The notes: generated from the sequence alone by a model not told the origin. 64,000 nucleotides of DNA from Nocardia sp. NBC_00508 (GCF_036346875.1 NZ_CP107852.1:4526001-4590000); one strand, 5' to 3'; shown: positions 1 to 7,498, numbered from the stretch's first letter. Numbers and translations are program-made.

Positions 1-22
1 ACTGAGGCGGGCAGCAGCGGAA

Positions 23-58
23 AACGCCGCGTCGGGACCGTCGGTCCGGCGCGGCGTT
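23..58 (-). terminator. Hairpin downstream of lipoprotein gene
   Basis: A long GC-rich inverted repeat (arms about 17 nt with one mismatch or bulge, loop GTC) lies just past the stop codon of the minus-strand lipoprotein gene. It probably ends that transcript; no clear U-tract is seen. Confidence 0.6.
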
Positions 59-69
59 CGCTTGCTTCC

Positions 70-531
70 TCAGACCGCGCTGAGCACCGTGCGGTTTCCC
101 AACGGCGCTTTCAGTGGCACCTCCAGCGTGCCGAAGACCGCGATCATCGTGCACATTCGGCCCACCGCCTCGGTGCGGGTGCCCGAGCGCAGTTCGACCG
201 TCACCGTCGAATCGGATTCGGCGACCGCAGCATCCACGCCGTAACACTCGGGCGTCCCGGTTTGGAAGTTCACGGCGATTTTGTTGTCCGCCAAACGGGT
301 CCATGATTGGAACGGGATCGGATGTGCACCGACGATGGTCGGGTCGGCGGTGAACACGTTGCCCTGGTTCCCACCGGGGTCCTCGGTGGGCGTGCTCGGC
401 GCCGCGGTCCTGGTGGTGCTCGTGTTCGGTTGTGTTCCAGTGTCCTTCGAGTCGCCGCAGCCCGTTGCCGCGAGGCAGGCGAGCGCTACGGCGACGGCTG
501 CGGCGGCGCGTCCGGTCGGTATCCGATCCAT
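70..531 (-). CDS. Small secreted lipoprotein, unknown function
   Basis: The 153-residue product begins with a positively charged, alanine-rich signal peptide ending in the lipobox LAATGC, so Cys25 should be lipidated and the mature protein anchored on the outer face of the membrane. A Thr/Ser/Pro-rich linker (about residues 30-60) leads into a small globular domain of about 90 residues. That domain contains two cysteines (CYG and MCT) that could form a disulfide. It resembles the many short Lpq-type lipoproteins of Corynebacteriales, but I do not recognise a specific family. It is transcribed alone, with a hairpin downstream. Confidence is high that it is a lipoprotein; its function is unknown. 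Confidence 0.75.
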   Translation of the reverse strand: MDRIPTGRAAAAVAVALACLAATGCGDSKDTGTQPNTSTTRTAAPSTPTEDPGGNQGNVFTADPTIVGAHPIPFQSWTRLADNKIAVNFQTGTPECYGVDAAVAESDSTVTVELRSGTRTEAVGRMCTMIAVFGTLEVPLKAPLGNRTVLSAV

Positions 532-590
532 AGCGCAACCCTAGTCCTGACGCTCGTTCGCAAGCGGTCGCCTCGGCAGCCAACGACAAA

Positions 591-614
591 GACCCCCGAG
601 GCTGCTCGGGGGTC
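591..614 (-). terminator. Terminator of zinc-free ribosomal operon
   Basis: A perfect 10-bp stem (GACCCCCGAG / CTCGGGGGTC) with loop GCTG lies 21 nt past the rpsR stop. Read on the minus strand it is followed by TTTGTCGTT, so it is a good intrinsic terminator for the rpmB-rpmG-rpsN-rpsR transcript. Confidence 0.8.
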
Positions 615-634
615 TCGCGCGTATCGACGTCCGC

Positions 635-889
635 CTACCGGCTGGTGAACGGCAGCAGCGCCATCTCACGCGCGTTCTTCACCGCGACAGCGACCTGGCG
701 CTGCTGCTGCGGGGTCAGCCCGGTGACCCGGCGGCTGCGAATCTTGCCGCGATCGGAGATGAACGTGCGCAGCAGGTTCACGTCTTTGTAGTCGACCGTC
801 TCGATGCCCGCGGCGATGAGCGGGTTCTTCTTCGGACGGCGGGCCTGCTCGGCGCGTACCTTCTTCGACGGTGCTCGCTTGACTGCCAT
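635..889 (-). CDS. rpsR: 30S ribosomal protein S18, zinc-independent form
   Basis: This 84-residue protein matches bacterial S18 throughout (KNPLIAAGIETVDYKD, then RGKIRSRRVTGLTPQQQRQ). S18 sits on the 30S platform and pairs with S6. The product contains no cysteine, so it is the C-minus paralog made when zinc is scarce rather than the zinc-binding S18. It is the last gene of a four-gene minus-strand operon whose other members are also zinc-free versions, and a terminator follows. Regulation by Zur is inferred from boxes at the head of the operon. In H37Rv the equivalent cluster, from memory, is rpmB2-rpmG1-rpsN2-rpsR2. Confidence 0.95.
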   Translation of the reverse strand: MAVKRAPSKKVRAEQARRPKKNPLIAAGIETVDYKDVNLLRTFISDRGKIRSRRVTGLTPQQQRQVAVAVKNAREMALLPFTSR

Positions 890-923
890 ATGACGGGTTC
901 CTTCTCACGAGATCTGTGGTTGT

Positions 924-1229
924 CTACCAGCTCGATTTGTGCACACCGGGTAATTCGCCCCGGTGGGCCATCTCGCGCACTCGCACACGGGAGAGTCCGA
1001 ACTTCCGGAGATGACCGCGCGGTCGTCCGTCGGCGGCGTCCCGATTGCGCAATCGTACCGGACTGGCGTCTCGTGGCTGCCGCCGCAGTTCGGCCTGGGC
1101 GGCCGCCCGATCGGCGTCCGAAGTGCTCGGCTTCCGGATGATTTCCTTCAACTCGACGCGGCGCTCGGCGTAGCGCGCCACGATCGCCCTGCGCTGCTGG
1201 TCGCGCGCGATCTTCGACTTCTTGGCCAT
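924..1229 (-). CDS. rpsN: 30S ribosomal protein S14, zinc-independent form
   Basis: The 101-residue length and the C-terminal signature (RGHLRKFGLSRVRVREMAHRG) identify long-type S14, which binds 16S rRNA in the 30S head. The zinc-binding short form is about 61 residues with two CxxC pairs; this one has no cysteine and is the zinc-free substitute. Its start ATG is separated by a single base from the rpmG stop codon, which fits one polycistronic message. It belongs to the putative Zur-controlled operon running from rpmB to rpsR. Confidence 0.95.
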   Translation of the reverse strand: MAKKSKIARDQQRRAIVARYAERRVELKEIIRKPSTSDADRAAAQAELRRQPRDASPVRLRNRDAADGRPRGHLRKFGLSRVRVREMAHRGELPGVHKSSW

Positions 1230-1230
1230 C

Positions 1231-1401
1231 TCAGCGCTCCTCGCGGAAGTCGACGTGCTTGCGCACGACCGGATCGTATTTGCGCAGCACCAAGCGGTCC
1301 GGGTCGTTGCGCCGGTTCTTGCGGGTCACGTAGGTGTACCCGGTGCCTGCGGTGGACTTCAGTTTGACGATCGGGCGGATGTCGGTCGATTTCGACGCCA
1401 T
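1231..1401 (-). CDS. rpmG: 50S ribosomal protein L33, zinc-independent form
   Basis: Translation from the ATG at 1401 gives 56 residues beginning MASKSTDIRPIVKLKSTAGT and containing TYVTRKNRRNDPDRLVLRKYDP, which is diagnostic of L33. The protein occupies the 50S subunit near the E site. The CxxC pairs of the zinc-binding L33 are absent. It lies between rpmB (12 bp upstream) and rpsN (1 bp downstream) in the C-minus operon. Confidence 0.93.
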   Translation of the reverse strand: MASKSTDIRPIVKLKSTAGTGYTYVTRKNRRNDPDRLVLRKYDPVVRKHVDFREER

Positions 1402-1413
1402 TGGTCGCTCCTT

Positions 1414-1650
1414 CTAGATCTTGTCGCCGCGGGCCCGGATCCGGGCTACCACGGCCTCGATACCGTCCCGGTCGATGGTCTTGATGCCTTTGGCGGACAC
1501 GGTCAGCGTGACGCGCCGGCCTTCGCTGGGCAGGTAGTAGGTCTTGCGCTGGACATTGGGGTTCCAGCGACGGCTGGTCCGCTTGTGCGAGTGCGACACG
1601 GACTTGCCGAATCCGGGCTTGCGTCCGGTGACCTGGCAGTGGGCCGACAT
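1414..1650 (-). CDS. rpmB: 50S ribosomal protein L28
   Basis: From the ATG at 1650 the product is 78 residues (MSAHCQVTGRKPGFGKSVSH, then SRRWNPNVQRKTYYLPSEG), a clear L28. Only one cysteine remains (residue 5), so the four-Cys zinc site of C-plus L28 is missing. A GGAGGG ribosome binding site stands 7-8 nt before the start. It is the first gene of the minus-strand operon and its promoter faces the plus-strand mrf-rpmE2-rpmF operon across about 100 bp that hold two Zur-like boxes. Confidence 0.94.
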   Translation of the reverse strand: MSAHCQVTGRKPGFGKSVSHSHKRTSRRWNPNVQRKTYYLPSEGRRVTLTVSAKGIKTIDRDGIEAVVARIRARGDKI

Positions 1651-1669
1651 ATGCGCTCCCTCCAGTAGA

Positions 1670-1684
1670 TGACAATCGTTTTCG
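1670..1684. promoter_or_regulatory. Zur-like box 1
   Basis: TGACAATCGTTTTCG, 20 bp upstream of rpmB, matches most positions of the AT-rich TGAAAATNATTTTCA palindrome typical of Zur/Fur-family sites in actinobacteria. It is placed to repress the minus-strand operon when zinc is sufficient. The assignment is by eye. Confidence 0.6.
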
Positions 1685-1724
1685 ACAACGGCTGCTCGAC
1701 AATGTAGCGTTGTCCAACGGCAAA

Positions 1725-1739
1725 TGAAAATCATTACCG
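1725..1739. promoter_or_regulatory. Zur-like box 2
   Basis: TGAAAATCATTACCG, ending 13 bp before the GTG of the Mrf-like gene, has an intact left half (TGAAAATCATT) of the Zur-type palindrome. Its nearness to the start codon suggests it covers the transcription start of the plus-strand operon. Confidence 0.65.
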
Positions 1740-1752
1740 AAAGGGGTTCCCG

Positions 1753-3105
1753 GTGGCTGCGCAAGATTCCACCCTGTTCCCAGCCGAGTCCGATCGGAGG
1801 ACGCCCGTGGTGGTGCTCGCCGGTTCCGCCGGACTCGCCACGGCGGGCGTGGATCGCGCGGCCGCGGTGCTGGGGATGGCTCCCGGTACCGTCGTGGTCC
1901 GCCACGACCTGGCTCAACTGCACGAAGGCATCGTGCACCGCACGGTGCGCACGCCGACGCAGGAGACTTCGGCCGTGCTCGAGCTCGCGCACGGTTGCGT
2001 ATCCTGCACGCTGCGGATGGACCTGCTTCCGCTGCTGTGCACACTCGCCCGGCGCGACTCCATCGATCGCATCGTCCTCGCACTCGACCCCGCTTTCGAG
2101 GCCGAGGCGGTGTGCCAGGCCATCGAGCACGCCGTGGTCAGCGGCGTGCACGGTCGCGTCGACGGCCCCGCCGGGCGTGACGTGCGGGTGCACGCGGTGC
2201 TCACCTGCTTGGATGCCGGCGCCTGGCTCGCCGACGCGACCGGGGACGAGACGCTCGCCGAGCGCGGTCTCGCCCGCGCCGACGATGACCGCACCGTGGC
2301 GCAGGTCGCGGTCGGCCAGGTGGACTTCGCCGATGCCGTCATCGCTCTCGGTGCCGTCGACGCGCACGGGACGCTGCTCAGCGATGCACGGGCCGACCGG
2401 GGCAAACTCGCCGCCGTACTGGCCAGGCTGGCACCCGGTGCGCCCGTCGACTGGGTGGACGATCCAGGTGAACTCACTCCCGCCCGAGTCGAGACGCTGC
2501 TCGTTCGGATCACCGCAGGCTCGCGGCGCGGCCGGGTCTTCGACGCGCACGCGCCGCTGCTGCGCGGCACACCGCCGTTGACCAGCGATTACGGCGTCGT
2601 GCTGATGGAATTCGCCGCGGGGCGGCCGTTCCATCCGGCCCGTCTGCACGAGGCGCTCGACGTGCTGTTCGACGGTGTGGTGACCGCACGCGGGCGCCTG
2701 TGGCTGGCCACCCAGCCCGACGAGGTGGTGTGGCTGGAATCGGCGGGTGGAGGCCTGCGGGTGGGCGGTGCGGGACGCTGGCTGGCCGGGATGTCGGGCG
2801 ACCAGCTTGCCGAGGTGGACCCGGAGCGCCGCGCCATGGCCGCCCTGCGCTGGGACGAGCGCTTCGGAGACCGGGACATCTCGCTGGCGATCCTGGTGCA
2901 CGACGCCGATCCCGCGGAGATCCGCGAGGCGCTGCACTGGGCGCTGGTGGAGGACGAGGAACTGCGGCTGGTCGAGCGCGCACCCGAGCGAGTGGCCCAG
3001 TGGGAGGACCCGTTCGGGGAGTGGCACGCCGATCCGTGCGTGGACGGTGAAACTGCGGCCCAATCGGTCGAAGAGGCGAAAAGCCCGAGAGGAGAGGCGA
3101 AATGA
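1753..3105 (+). CDS. mrf: COG0523/CobW-like protein, Mrf-type, with degenerate P-loop
   Basis: The 450-residue product belongs to the COG0523 family of zinc-metallochaperone GTPases: it has the family HGCVSCTLR stretch near residues 75-85 and a CobW C-terminal domain after about residue 280. The P-loop position reads AGSAGLATAG (about residues 23-32), with no GKT, so nucleotide binding by a normal Walker A is doubtful. The GCxCC metal site is reduced to GCVSC. In mycobacteria the homolog in the zinc-starvation ribosomal operon (Rv0106; Mrf, from memory) recruits the hibernation factor MPY to C-minus ribosomes. The GTG start follows AAGGGG by six nt. The stop overlaps the rpmE2 start (ATGA), so the two are translationally coupled. 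Confidence 0.85.
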   Translation: MAAQDSTLFPAESDRRTPVVVLAGSAGLATAGVDRAAAVLGMAPGTVVVRHDLAQLHEGIVHRTVRTPTQETSAVLELAHGCVSCTLRMDLLPLLCTLARRDSIDRIVLALDPAFEAEAVCQAIEHAVVSGVHGRVDGPAGRDVRVHAVLTCLDAGAWLADATGDETLAERGLARADDDRTVAQVAVGQVDFADAVIALGAVDAHGTLLSDARADRGKLAAVLARLAPGAPVDWVDDPGELTPARVETLLVRITAGSRRGRVFDAHAPLLRGTPPLTSDYGVVLMEFAAGRPFHPARLHEALDVLFDGVVTARGRLWLATQPDEVVWLESAGGGLRVGGAGRWLAGMSGDQLAEVDPERRAMAALRWDERFGDRDISLAILVHDADPAEIREALHWALVEDEELRLVERAPERVAQWEDPFGEWHADPCVDGETAAQSVEEAKSPRGEAK

Positions 3106-3362
3106 GGAAGGGAATCCATCCCGACTACCACCCGGTGGTCTTCGAGGACGTGAGCACCGGAAAGCGGTTTCTCACGCGTTCCACGGCCACCAGCGCGCGC
3201 AGCGTCGAGTGGACCGACGGCAACACATATCCGCTGCTGACAGTGGACGTGACCGCCGACTCGCACCCGTTCTGGACCGGCGCGCATCGCGTAATGGATA
3301 CCCAGGGCCGGGTGGAGAAGTTCGAGCGCAAGTACGGTAGGCGCGTCCGAGGGGAGGCCTGA
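3102..3362 (+). CDS. rpmE2: 50S ribosomal protein L31 type B
   Basis: The 86-residue protein starts MRKGIHPDYHPVVFEDVSTG and has the type B features WTDGNTYPLLTVDVTADSHPFWTG, a form lacking the zinc-binding CxxC of L31 type A. It forms an inter-subunit bridge and replaces the zinc form when zinc is limiting. Its ATG overlaps the mrf stop by four bases, and rpmF starts two bases after its stop. The three genes thus form one operon under the second Zur-like box. Confidence 0.95.
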   Translation: MRKGIHPDYHPVVFEDVSTGKRFLTRSTATSARSVEWTDGNTYPLLTVDVTADSHPFWTGAHRVMDTQGRVEKFERKYGRRVRGEA

Positions 3363-3363
3363 C

Positions 3364-3522
3364 ATGGCGGTACCGAAGCGGAAGATGTCGCGGTCGAACA
3401 CCCGCAGCCGCAGGGCGAACTGGAAGGCCGCGCCTGTCGAATTGGTGCCGGTGACCGTCGGGGGCGTCGTGCATCAGGTGCCGCGCAGGCTGGTAGCGGC
3501 CGTGCGGCGCGGCTGGATCTGA
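3364..3522 (+). CDS. rpmF: 50S ribosomal protein L32, zinc-independent form
   Basis: The reading from ATG 3364 to TGA 3522 gives 52 residues (MAVPKRKMSRSNTRSRRANW, then APVELVPVT) and is clearly L32. The C-terminal CxxC...C pairs of zinc-binding L32 are absent; the end reads HQVPRRLVAAVRRGWI. It is the last gene of the mrf-rpmE2-rpmF operon. No good intrinsic terminator follows before the repeat region. Confidence 0.92.
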   Translation: MAVPKRKMSRSNTRSRRANWKAAPVELVPVTVGGVVHQVPRRLVAAVRRGWI

Positions 3523-3575
3523 TTTGCAGCGCCTGCGGCGCGGCGTGTTCGCGGCCCCCTTGTGGCTCGCGTCCG

Positions 3576-4016
3576 AGCGACCGCCGCTGGCGACTGCGTC
3601 GCGGACGCGGCGGCCGCTCGGACGCGAGCCGGGCCGCGAACGGGCAATGCTCGATCTCGCTGCGCTCGAAAACGGGAGTGGGGCCTAGTGGTCACGCAGT
3701 GCGGAAACCACAGCACCTATGTTCGCAGACACCCGTGTGGGCTAGTGGCCGCCGCTTTCGATTCGTCGCGGTCGCGGCGGCCGCTCGGACGCGAGCCGGG
3801 CCGCGAACAGGCAATGCTCGGTCTCGCTGCGCTCGAAAACGGGAGTCGGGCCTAGTGGTCACGCAGTGCGGAAACCACAGCACCTATGCTCGCCGATACG
3901 CGTGTGGGCTGTGGCCGCCGCTGGCGACTGCGTCGTGGTCGCGGCGGCCGCTCGGACGCGGGCCGGGCCGCGAACGGGAATGCTCGGTCTCGCTTCGCTC
4001 GAAACCTGTTGCGGGG
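3576..4016. repeat. 167-bp intergenic tandem repeat, about 2.6 copies
   Basis: A unit of about 167 bp recurs with 166-167 bp spacing. The landmark CTCGAAAACGGGAG occurs at 3665 and 3832, with a diverged third copy (CTCGAAACC) at 3998. Each unit also carries GTGGTCACGCAGTGCGGAAA, CACAGCACCTATG and GGCGGCCGCTCGGACGCG. The third copy is eroded. Short open frames run through it, but their peptides follow the repeat rather than coding constraint. The same family appears in inverse orientation at 55011-55222. Confidence 0.85.
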
Positions 4017-4593
4017 CGGAGGGGCGCATCAGGTTGGGAACGCGGTTTCGGTGAGCGCCGCCGTTGATGAAGGGTGGTCGGCGCGCCGATTCGCGAGGGA
4101 CTCGGACGCCATGTCGAGAAGCACGGTGATGGTCGTGCGAACTCCGGTGGCGAGCTTCGGTGTAGGCGCCGCGTACCAGCTCTCGATGGCTTGATATTTG
4201 CTGTTGGGGGAGATGGGCACGCTGTTGCTGGTCGATCGTCCGGAAAACCGGTGGTGACCTGAACTGGTAGGGCACCCACCCCGTATGTAGCTAATATTTA
4301 GCTATTACTATGATGTGCATCACGTCGCACTATTGCGTCCACTATGGTTGCAGCTGATTAGCCACTCTCTCAAATACGTACTGAGGGTTGGTTTTTGGCA
4401 GCGAAAAAGTCTGCGGAAAATGATGCGGGCAAGGCCGGACGGCGGTACCCTCGTGCTCGAGGGCGGGTTCTCCTGGTTCCCAGGAGAACCCGCTCATCGC
4501 CACTCTGCAGGGCCCCACGTCGACCCTGGCTCTCCCGATTCCGTTCTCCCACCGCCGATTTGCGCGCTTCGCGCGGTTGCTGTGGTGTGTGGC
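4017..4593. other. Stretch without a confident gene
   Basis: After the repeats there is a possible short minus-strand frame (4029-4220, 63 residues) with no recognised family. It is followed by an AT-rich patch around 4285-4440, unlike the surroundings, that may hold promoter or foreign DNA. A plus-strand frame beginning with TTG at 4393 (AAKKSAENDAGKAG) looks protein-like for 15 residues and then degenerates. I see no supportable gene. Confidence 0.4.
4463..4493. terminator. Perfect 14-bp hairpin
   Basis: GCGGGTTCTCCTGG and CCAGGAGAACCCGC form a perfect stem with a 3-nt loop. It lies about 100 bp beyond the 3-prime end of the minus-strand coiled-coil gene and could be its terminator, though no U-tract is present. 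Confidence 0.5.
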
Positions 4594-5067
4594 TCAGTTT
4601 TTCGAGGTCAACTCCGCAGGCCCGTCGGTGCCGCCGGTCTCCCGCCGCTCGCCGCCGTCGTGTCCCCGCCACCCGGGCAAATCCGCCAACAGCGCCTCCA
4701 ACCGCGCCAGCCGATCACCGACCAGCGCGGCGGGCACCTCGAACAGCGAGAGCGGCCAAGGCCAGTGCGGCCCGTCCAGCCGCTGCACCTGCTCGGTGAG
4801 TTCGGCAGTCGTCGCCTCTAGTTCGCTGATTTCGGTGCGCAATTCGCCTATTTGCGTTCGCAACTCGGCGGATTGGTGTTCCAACTCGCCGATCCGCGCC
4901 AGCGCGGCGGCCAGCCCGTCCACCAACGTGCGATGTTCGCCGTCCGCGTCGGTGCCCAGCTGAGGCCAACCGGACAGGCCGGGCCCGCGCAGCTGAGTCT
5001 GGATGTCGCGCAGCACTGCCTCTTGTTCCGGCGTCACGTCCGGATCCTCCCGTTCAACGAAATCCAC
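4594..5067 (-). CDS. Coiled-coil protein, unknown function
   Basis: The 157-residue protein has an acidic start (MDFVEREDPDVTPEQEAVL), a predicted heptad-repeat coiled coil at about residues 50-95 (LAAALARIGELEHQSAEL, then LRTQIGELRTEISELEATTA) and an acidic, Pro/Gly-rich tail. There is no signal peptide or membrane segment, so it is probably cytoplasmic. It is separated from the conservon operon by about 180 bp on the same strand. No enzymatic motif is visible and I assign no function. Confidence 0.6.
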   Translation of the reverse strand: MDFVEREDPDVTPEQEAVLRDIQTQLRGPGLSGWPQLGTDADGEHRTLVDGLAAALARIGELEHQSAELRTQIGELRTEISELEATTAELTEQVQRLDGPHWPWPLSLFEVPAALVGDRLARLEALLADLPGWRGHDGGERRETGGTDGPAELTSKN

Positions 5068-5248
5068 CGGCCGAAATCGGCTCCGCGCGGCCCCAGACCG
5101 AAACGCGTGGCTCCCACTGTAAGTCGCCGGGGCTGGTGTTTCCGGGTCATCGCGGATTCCGGCCCGACCGCTCAGCTCGAACCCGTGGCGGACCTGCCGC
5201 GGAAACCGACTTGCGGCAGCATGGTTCGCCGTGCCGTGCCGCTCCGGA

Positions 5249-6058
5249 TCAGCGGGCGGGCTCCACCTTCGGTCGACGCGGCTTCGGCGGGGTCGCGAAC
5301 TCCCGGCGGTCGGGGGCGATCAGCACGGCGGAGATCGGGACCGTCAGCGCCAGCAAGCCGATGACGAACATCGGGAACACGAAGTCGAACAACTCCACAC
5401 CCTCGGGTATCTTCGCCGACCGGTTCACGTCGAAATGCAGTGCGGCGAGCGCCGTGTAGTAGGTCGCGGCCACACCGACGCCGAACAGCAGCACTGTCGC
5501 GGCGCGAGCCAGCGGGAAGCGCGCCGCCTGGAACGACCAGAGCGTCGCGGTCGCCGTGATCACGCCGATCACGGTGGAGACGGCGGCCAGCCAGATCGTC
5601 ACCTCGACCGAACCCTGGATCGCGATCGAGCCGATGCCCAGGTAGTGCGTGAGAGCGATGCCGAGGCCGAGGACCAGCCCGCCGGGCAGCAGCAGTGCCA
5701 GGCGCGGTTTGCGTCCGATGATCAGCAGCGCGGCCACGACCGTCACGATCGAAACCACCAGAGCCGCGACCAAGCGGCCCGAGTCGTAGCGAAGCGTGCT
5801 ACCCGGCACCCGCAAGCCGAGCATGGCCACCGAGGTGGCCAGCCACGCCCCGACGCCACCGAGCGAGATCGCCGCGGAAACCACCCACACCAGCCGGAAC
5901 TGGACCGAACGAGCGCCGTGCACGATGCACGCGAGGCCGACCACGGCGCCGAGCACGGAAATGCCCACGGAGAGCACGACGAGCCAGTAGCCGAGCGCGA
6001 ACTGATCGACGGACGTCTGCGCGCCGCCACCCGCGGCCAGCAGCGCGACTTCACGCAT
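5249..6058 (-). CDS. MHYT-domain integral membrane sensor
   Basis: The 269-residue product is largely hydrophobic with seven or so membrane segments. It carries the repeated metal-ligand pattern of the MHYT domain: H near CIVHGARSVQF (about 45), THYLG (about 143) and ALHFDVN (about 206). MHYT domains are thought to sense O2, CO or NO through bound copper. The C-terminal tail is charged and Pro-rich, with no output domain, so signalling would have to go through partners. The ATG overlaps the 3-prime end of the GTPase gene by 8 bp, placing it at the end of the conservon operon. This fifth member is not part of the four-gene core and is the unusual feature of the cluster. Confidence 0.8.
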   Translation of the reverse strand: MREVALLAAGGGAQTSVDQFALGYWLVVLSVGISVLGAVVGLACIVHGARSVQFRLVWVVSAAISLGGVGAWLATSVAMLGLRVPGSTLRYDSGRLVAALVVSIVTVVAALLIIGRKPRLALLLPGGLVLGLGIALTHYLGIGSIAIQGSVEVTIWLAAVSTVIGVITATATLWSFQAARFPLARAATVLLFGVGVAATYYTALAALHFDVNRSAKIPEGVELFDFVFPMFVIGLLALTVPISAVLIAPDRREFATPPKPRRPKVEPAR

Positions 6059-6728
6059 GCCGTGCGGTTCCTTCCAGCTCGTTCGCCTTCAGCTGGGCGA
6101 TCGCGTACTCGGTGACCGCGGCCAGCGCCTGGCGCACCTCGATCGCATTGCGTGCGTCGATGTCCACGATCGGCACGCCCTCGCGGACCGAAAGCGCCTC
6201 GCGCAGCTCGGCGATCGGGAAGCGCGGCGCGTCGGGGAAGCGGTTCACCGCGATCAGGAACGGCAGCTTGCGCGCTTCGAAGAAGTCGACCGCGGCGAAG
6301 CTGTCCTCCAACCGCCTGGTGTCGATCAGCACCACGGCGCCGATCGCGCCGCGGATCAGGTCGTCCCACATGAACCAGAACCGCCGCTGGCCCGGCGTGC
6401 CGAACAGATAGAGCACCAGGTTGCCCGGCAGGATGATCCGGCCGAAATCCATGGCGACCGTGGTGGTCTCCTTCTCCGGCGTGTCGGCGAGATCGTCGAT
6501 GCCGTCGGAGAAACGGGTCACCATCGCCTCGGTGCGCAGCGGAACGATCTCCGACACCGCACCGACGAACGTGGTCTTCCCAGCGCCGAAGCCGCCCGCG
6601 ACGACGATCTTCGTCGAGGCGACCCGGTTCTCGAAGCCATCCGGCCCAGGGGCATTCCCCGGTCCGATATTCCCACTTGGCCCGGGATTTCCACTGGGCC
6701 CCAGATTCCTATAGGGCGCGGAGTCCAC
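6051..6728 (-). CDS. Conservon GTPase (CvnD type)
   Basis: The 225-residue protein is a small Ras/MglA-like GTPase of the Streptomyces conservon type. After a Pro/Gly-rich leader of about 35 residues comes Walker A GGFGAGKTT (about 45-53), then a TPGQRR switch II (about 111) and an NRFPD guanine-specificity motif (about 157). In conservons it partners a DUF742 protein, a roadblock protein and a membrane histidine kinase in a GPCR-like assembly at the membrane. It overlaps the DUF742 gene upstream by 20 bp and the MHYT gene downstream by 8 bp. Confidence 0.9.
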   Translation of the reverse strand: MDSAPYRNLGPSGNPGPSGNIGPGNAPGPDGFENRVASTKIVVAGGFGAGKTTFVGAVSEIVPLRTEAMVTRFSDGIDDLADTPEKETTTVAMDFGRIILPGNLVLYLFGTPGQRRFWFMWDDLIRGAIGAVVLIDTRRLEDSFAAVDFFEARKLPFLIAVNRFPDAPRFPIAELREALSVREGVPIVDIDARNAIEVRQALAAVTEYAIAQLKANELEGTARHA

Positions 6729-7080
6729 GCAATGTCCTCTCCATCAGGGAACGGCGCTCGTCATAGCTCGCCTCTTCGGTCAGGGTCGAATGCACGCGCA
6801 TGGTGCCGTCGACGACGAGGTCGCCGATCACCACCCGGACCATGCCGAGTGGCCGGTCCAGATGCGCCGCGATCTCCGCGACCGACAGCCGGTGCGTGCC
6901 GAGTCGCAGTATCTCGATGCGGATGTCGCCGGTCGGCCAGTCGAGATGTGCAGTGTACGACAAGGTTTCGATGACCGCCTCGAGCGGCAGGTCGATCGCC
7001 GGTTCGGTACGCCCGGAGGTCAGGGCGTACGGCCGGACGCGGGTGGTTGGTCGTGGTCCGGGGCCGTATGGGTTGGACAT
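6709..7080 (-). CDS. DUF742 protein (CvnC type)
   Basis: The 123 residues match DUF742: an N-terminal RVRPYALTSGRT, central LSVAEIAAHLDRPLGMVRVV (a winged-helix-like stretch) and the C-terminal ERRSLMERTLRGLRAL. Its role is to bridge the kinase/roadblock pair and the GTPase. It lies 7 bp after the roadblock stop and overlaps the GTPase gene, so all are co-translated. Function beyond complex assembly is not established for the family. Confidence 0.88.
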   Translation of the reverse strand: MSNPYGPGPRPTTRVRPYALTSGRTEPAIDLPLEAVIETLSYTAHLDWPTGDIRIEILRLGTHRLSVAEIAAHLDRPLGMVRVVIGDLVVDGTMRVHSTLTEEASYDERRSLMERTLRGLRAL

Positions 7081-7087
7081 CTCACAC

Positions 7088-7498
7088 TCAAACGGCGGTA
7101 CGGGCTGTCGCGGTGACCACCGAGCCCACCCGGTCGACCAGCAGCGCCATCTCGTAGCCGATGCGACCGATGTCGTGCGACTTGTTCGCCAGCACGGCCA
7201 GGTGCGAGCCGTTGCCCACGCTCATCACCAGCAGGTAGCCGCGCTGCATCTCGACAACGGACTGCATCACCTTGCCGCCGTCGAACAAGGAGGCCGCGCC
7301 CATCGAGAGGCTGGCGAGTCCGGCGGTGACGGCGGAGAGCTGCTCGGCGCGGTCGCTGGGCAGATGGGGGCTGGTGGCCTGCAACAGGCCGTCCGCCGAC
7401 ACCAGGACCGCGTGGGACACGCCGGGCACATCCCGGGTGAAGCGGGCGACCAGCCAGTTCAGGTTCTCGTCCGTGGTGCTGTTGCTGGGGTTGGTCAT
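7088..7498 (-). CDS. Roadblock/LC7 protein (CvnB type)
   Basis: The 136-residue product is a roadblock/LC7 fold protein: LNWLVARFTRDVPGVSHAVL, SADGLLQATSPHLP and GGKVMQSVVEMQRGYLLVMS are characteristic. In prokaryotes such proteins modulate small GTPases, and in conservons they dimerise and bind the cognate GTPase. Its start overlaps the histidine-kinase stop by four bases (7495-7498), indicating coupling. Confidence 0.9.
   Translation of the reverse strand: MTNPSNSTTDENLNWLVARFTRDVPGVSHAVLVSADGLLQATSPHLPSDRAEQLSAVTAGLASLSMGAASLFDGGKVMQSVVEMQRGYLLVMSVGNGSHLAVLANKSHDIGRIGYEMALLVDRVGSVVTATARTAV

Noticed and set aside
1651..3063. Minus-strand frame continuing upstream of rpmB to 549 residues
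   Set aside because: The true L28 begins at 1650 with a good ribosome binding site; the rest is antisense to the Mrf-like gene.
3576..4016. CRISPR array
   Set aside because: The repeats are about 167 bp with no spacers of regular short length and no cas genes; they are whole-unit tandem repeats.
5231..6115. Plus-strand frame of 294 residues
   Set aside because: Antisense to the MHYT gene; low-complexity His/Arg/Asp/Gln content and no family.
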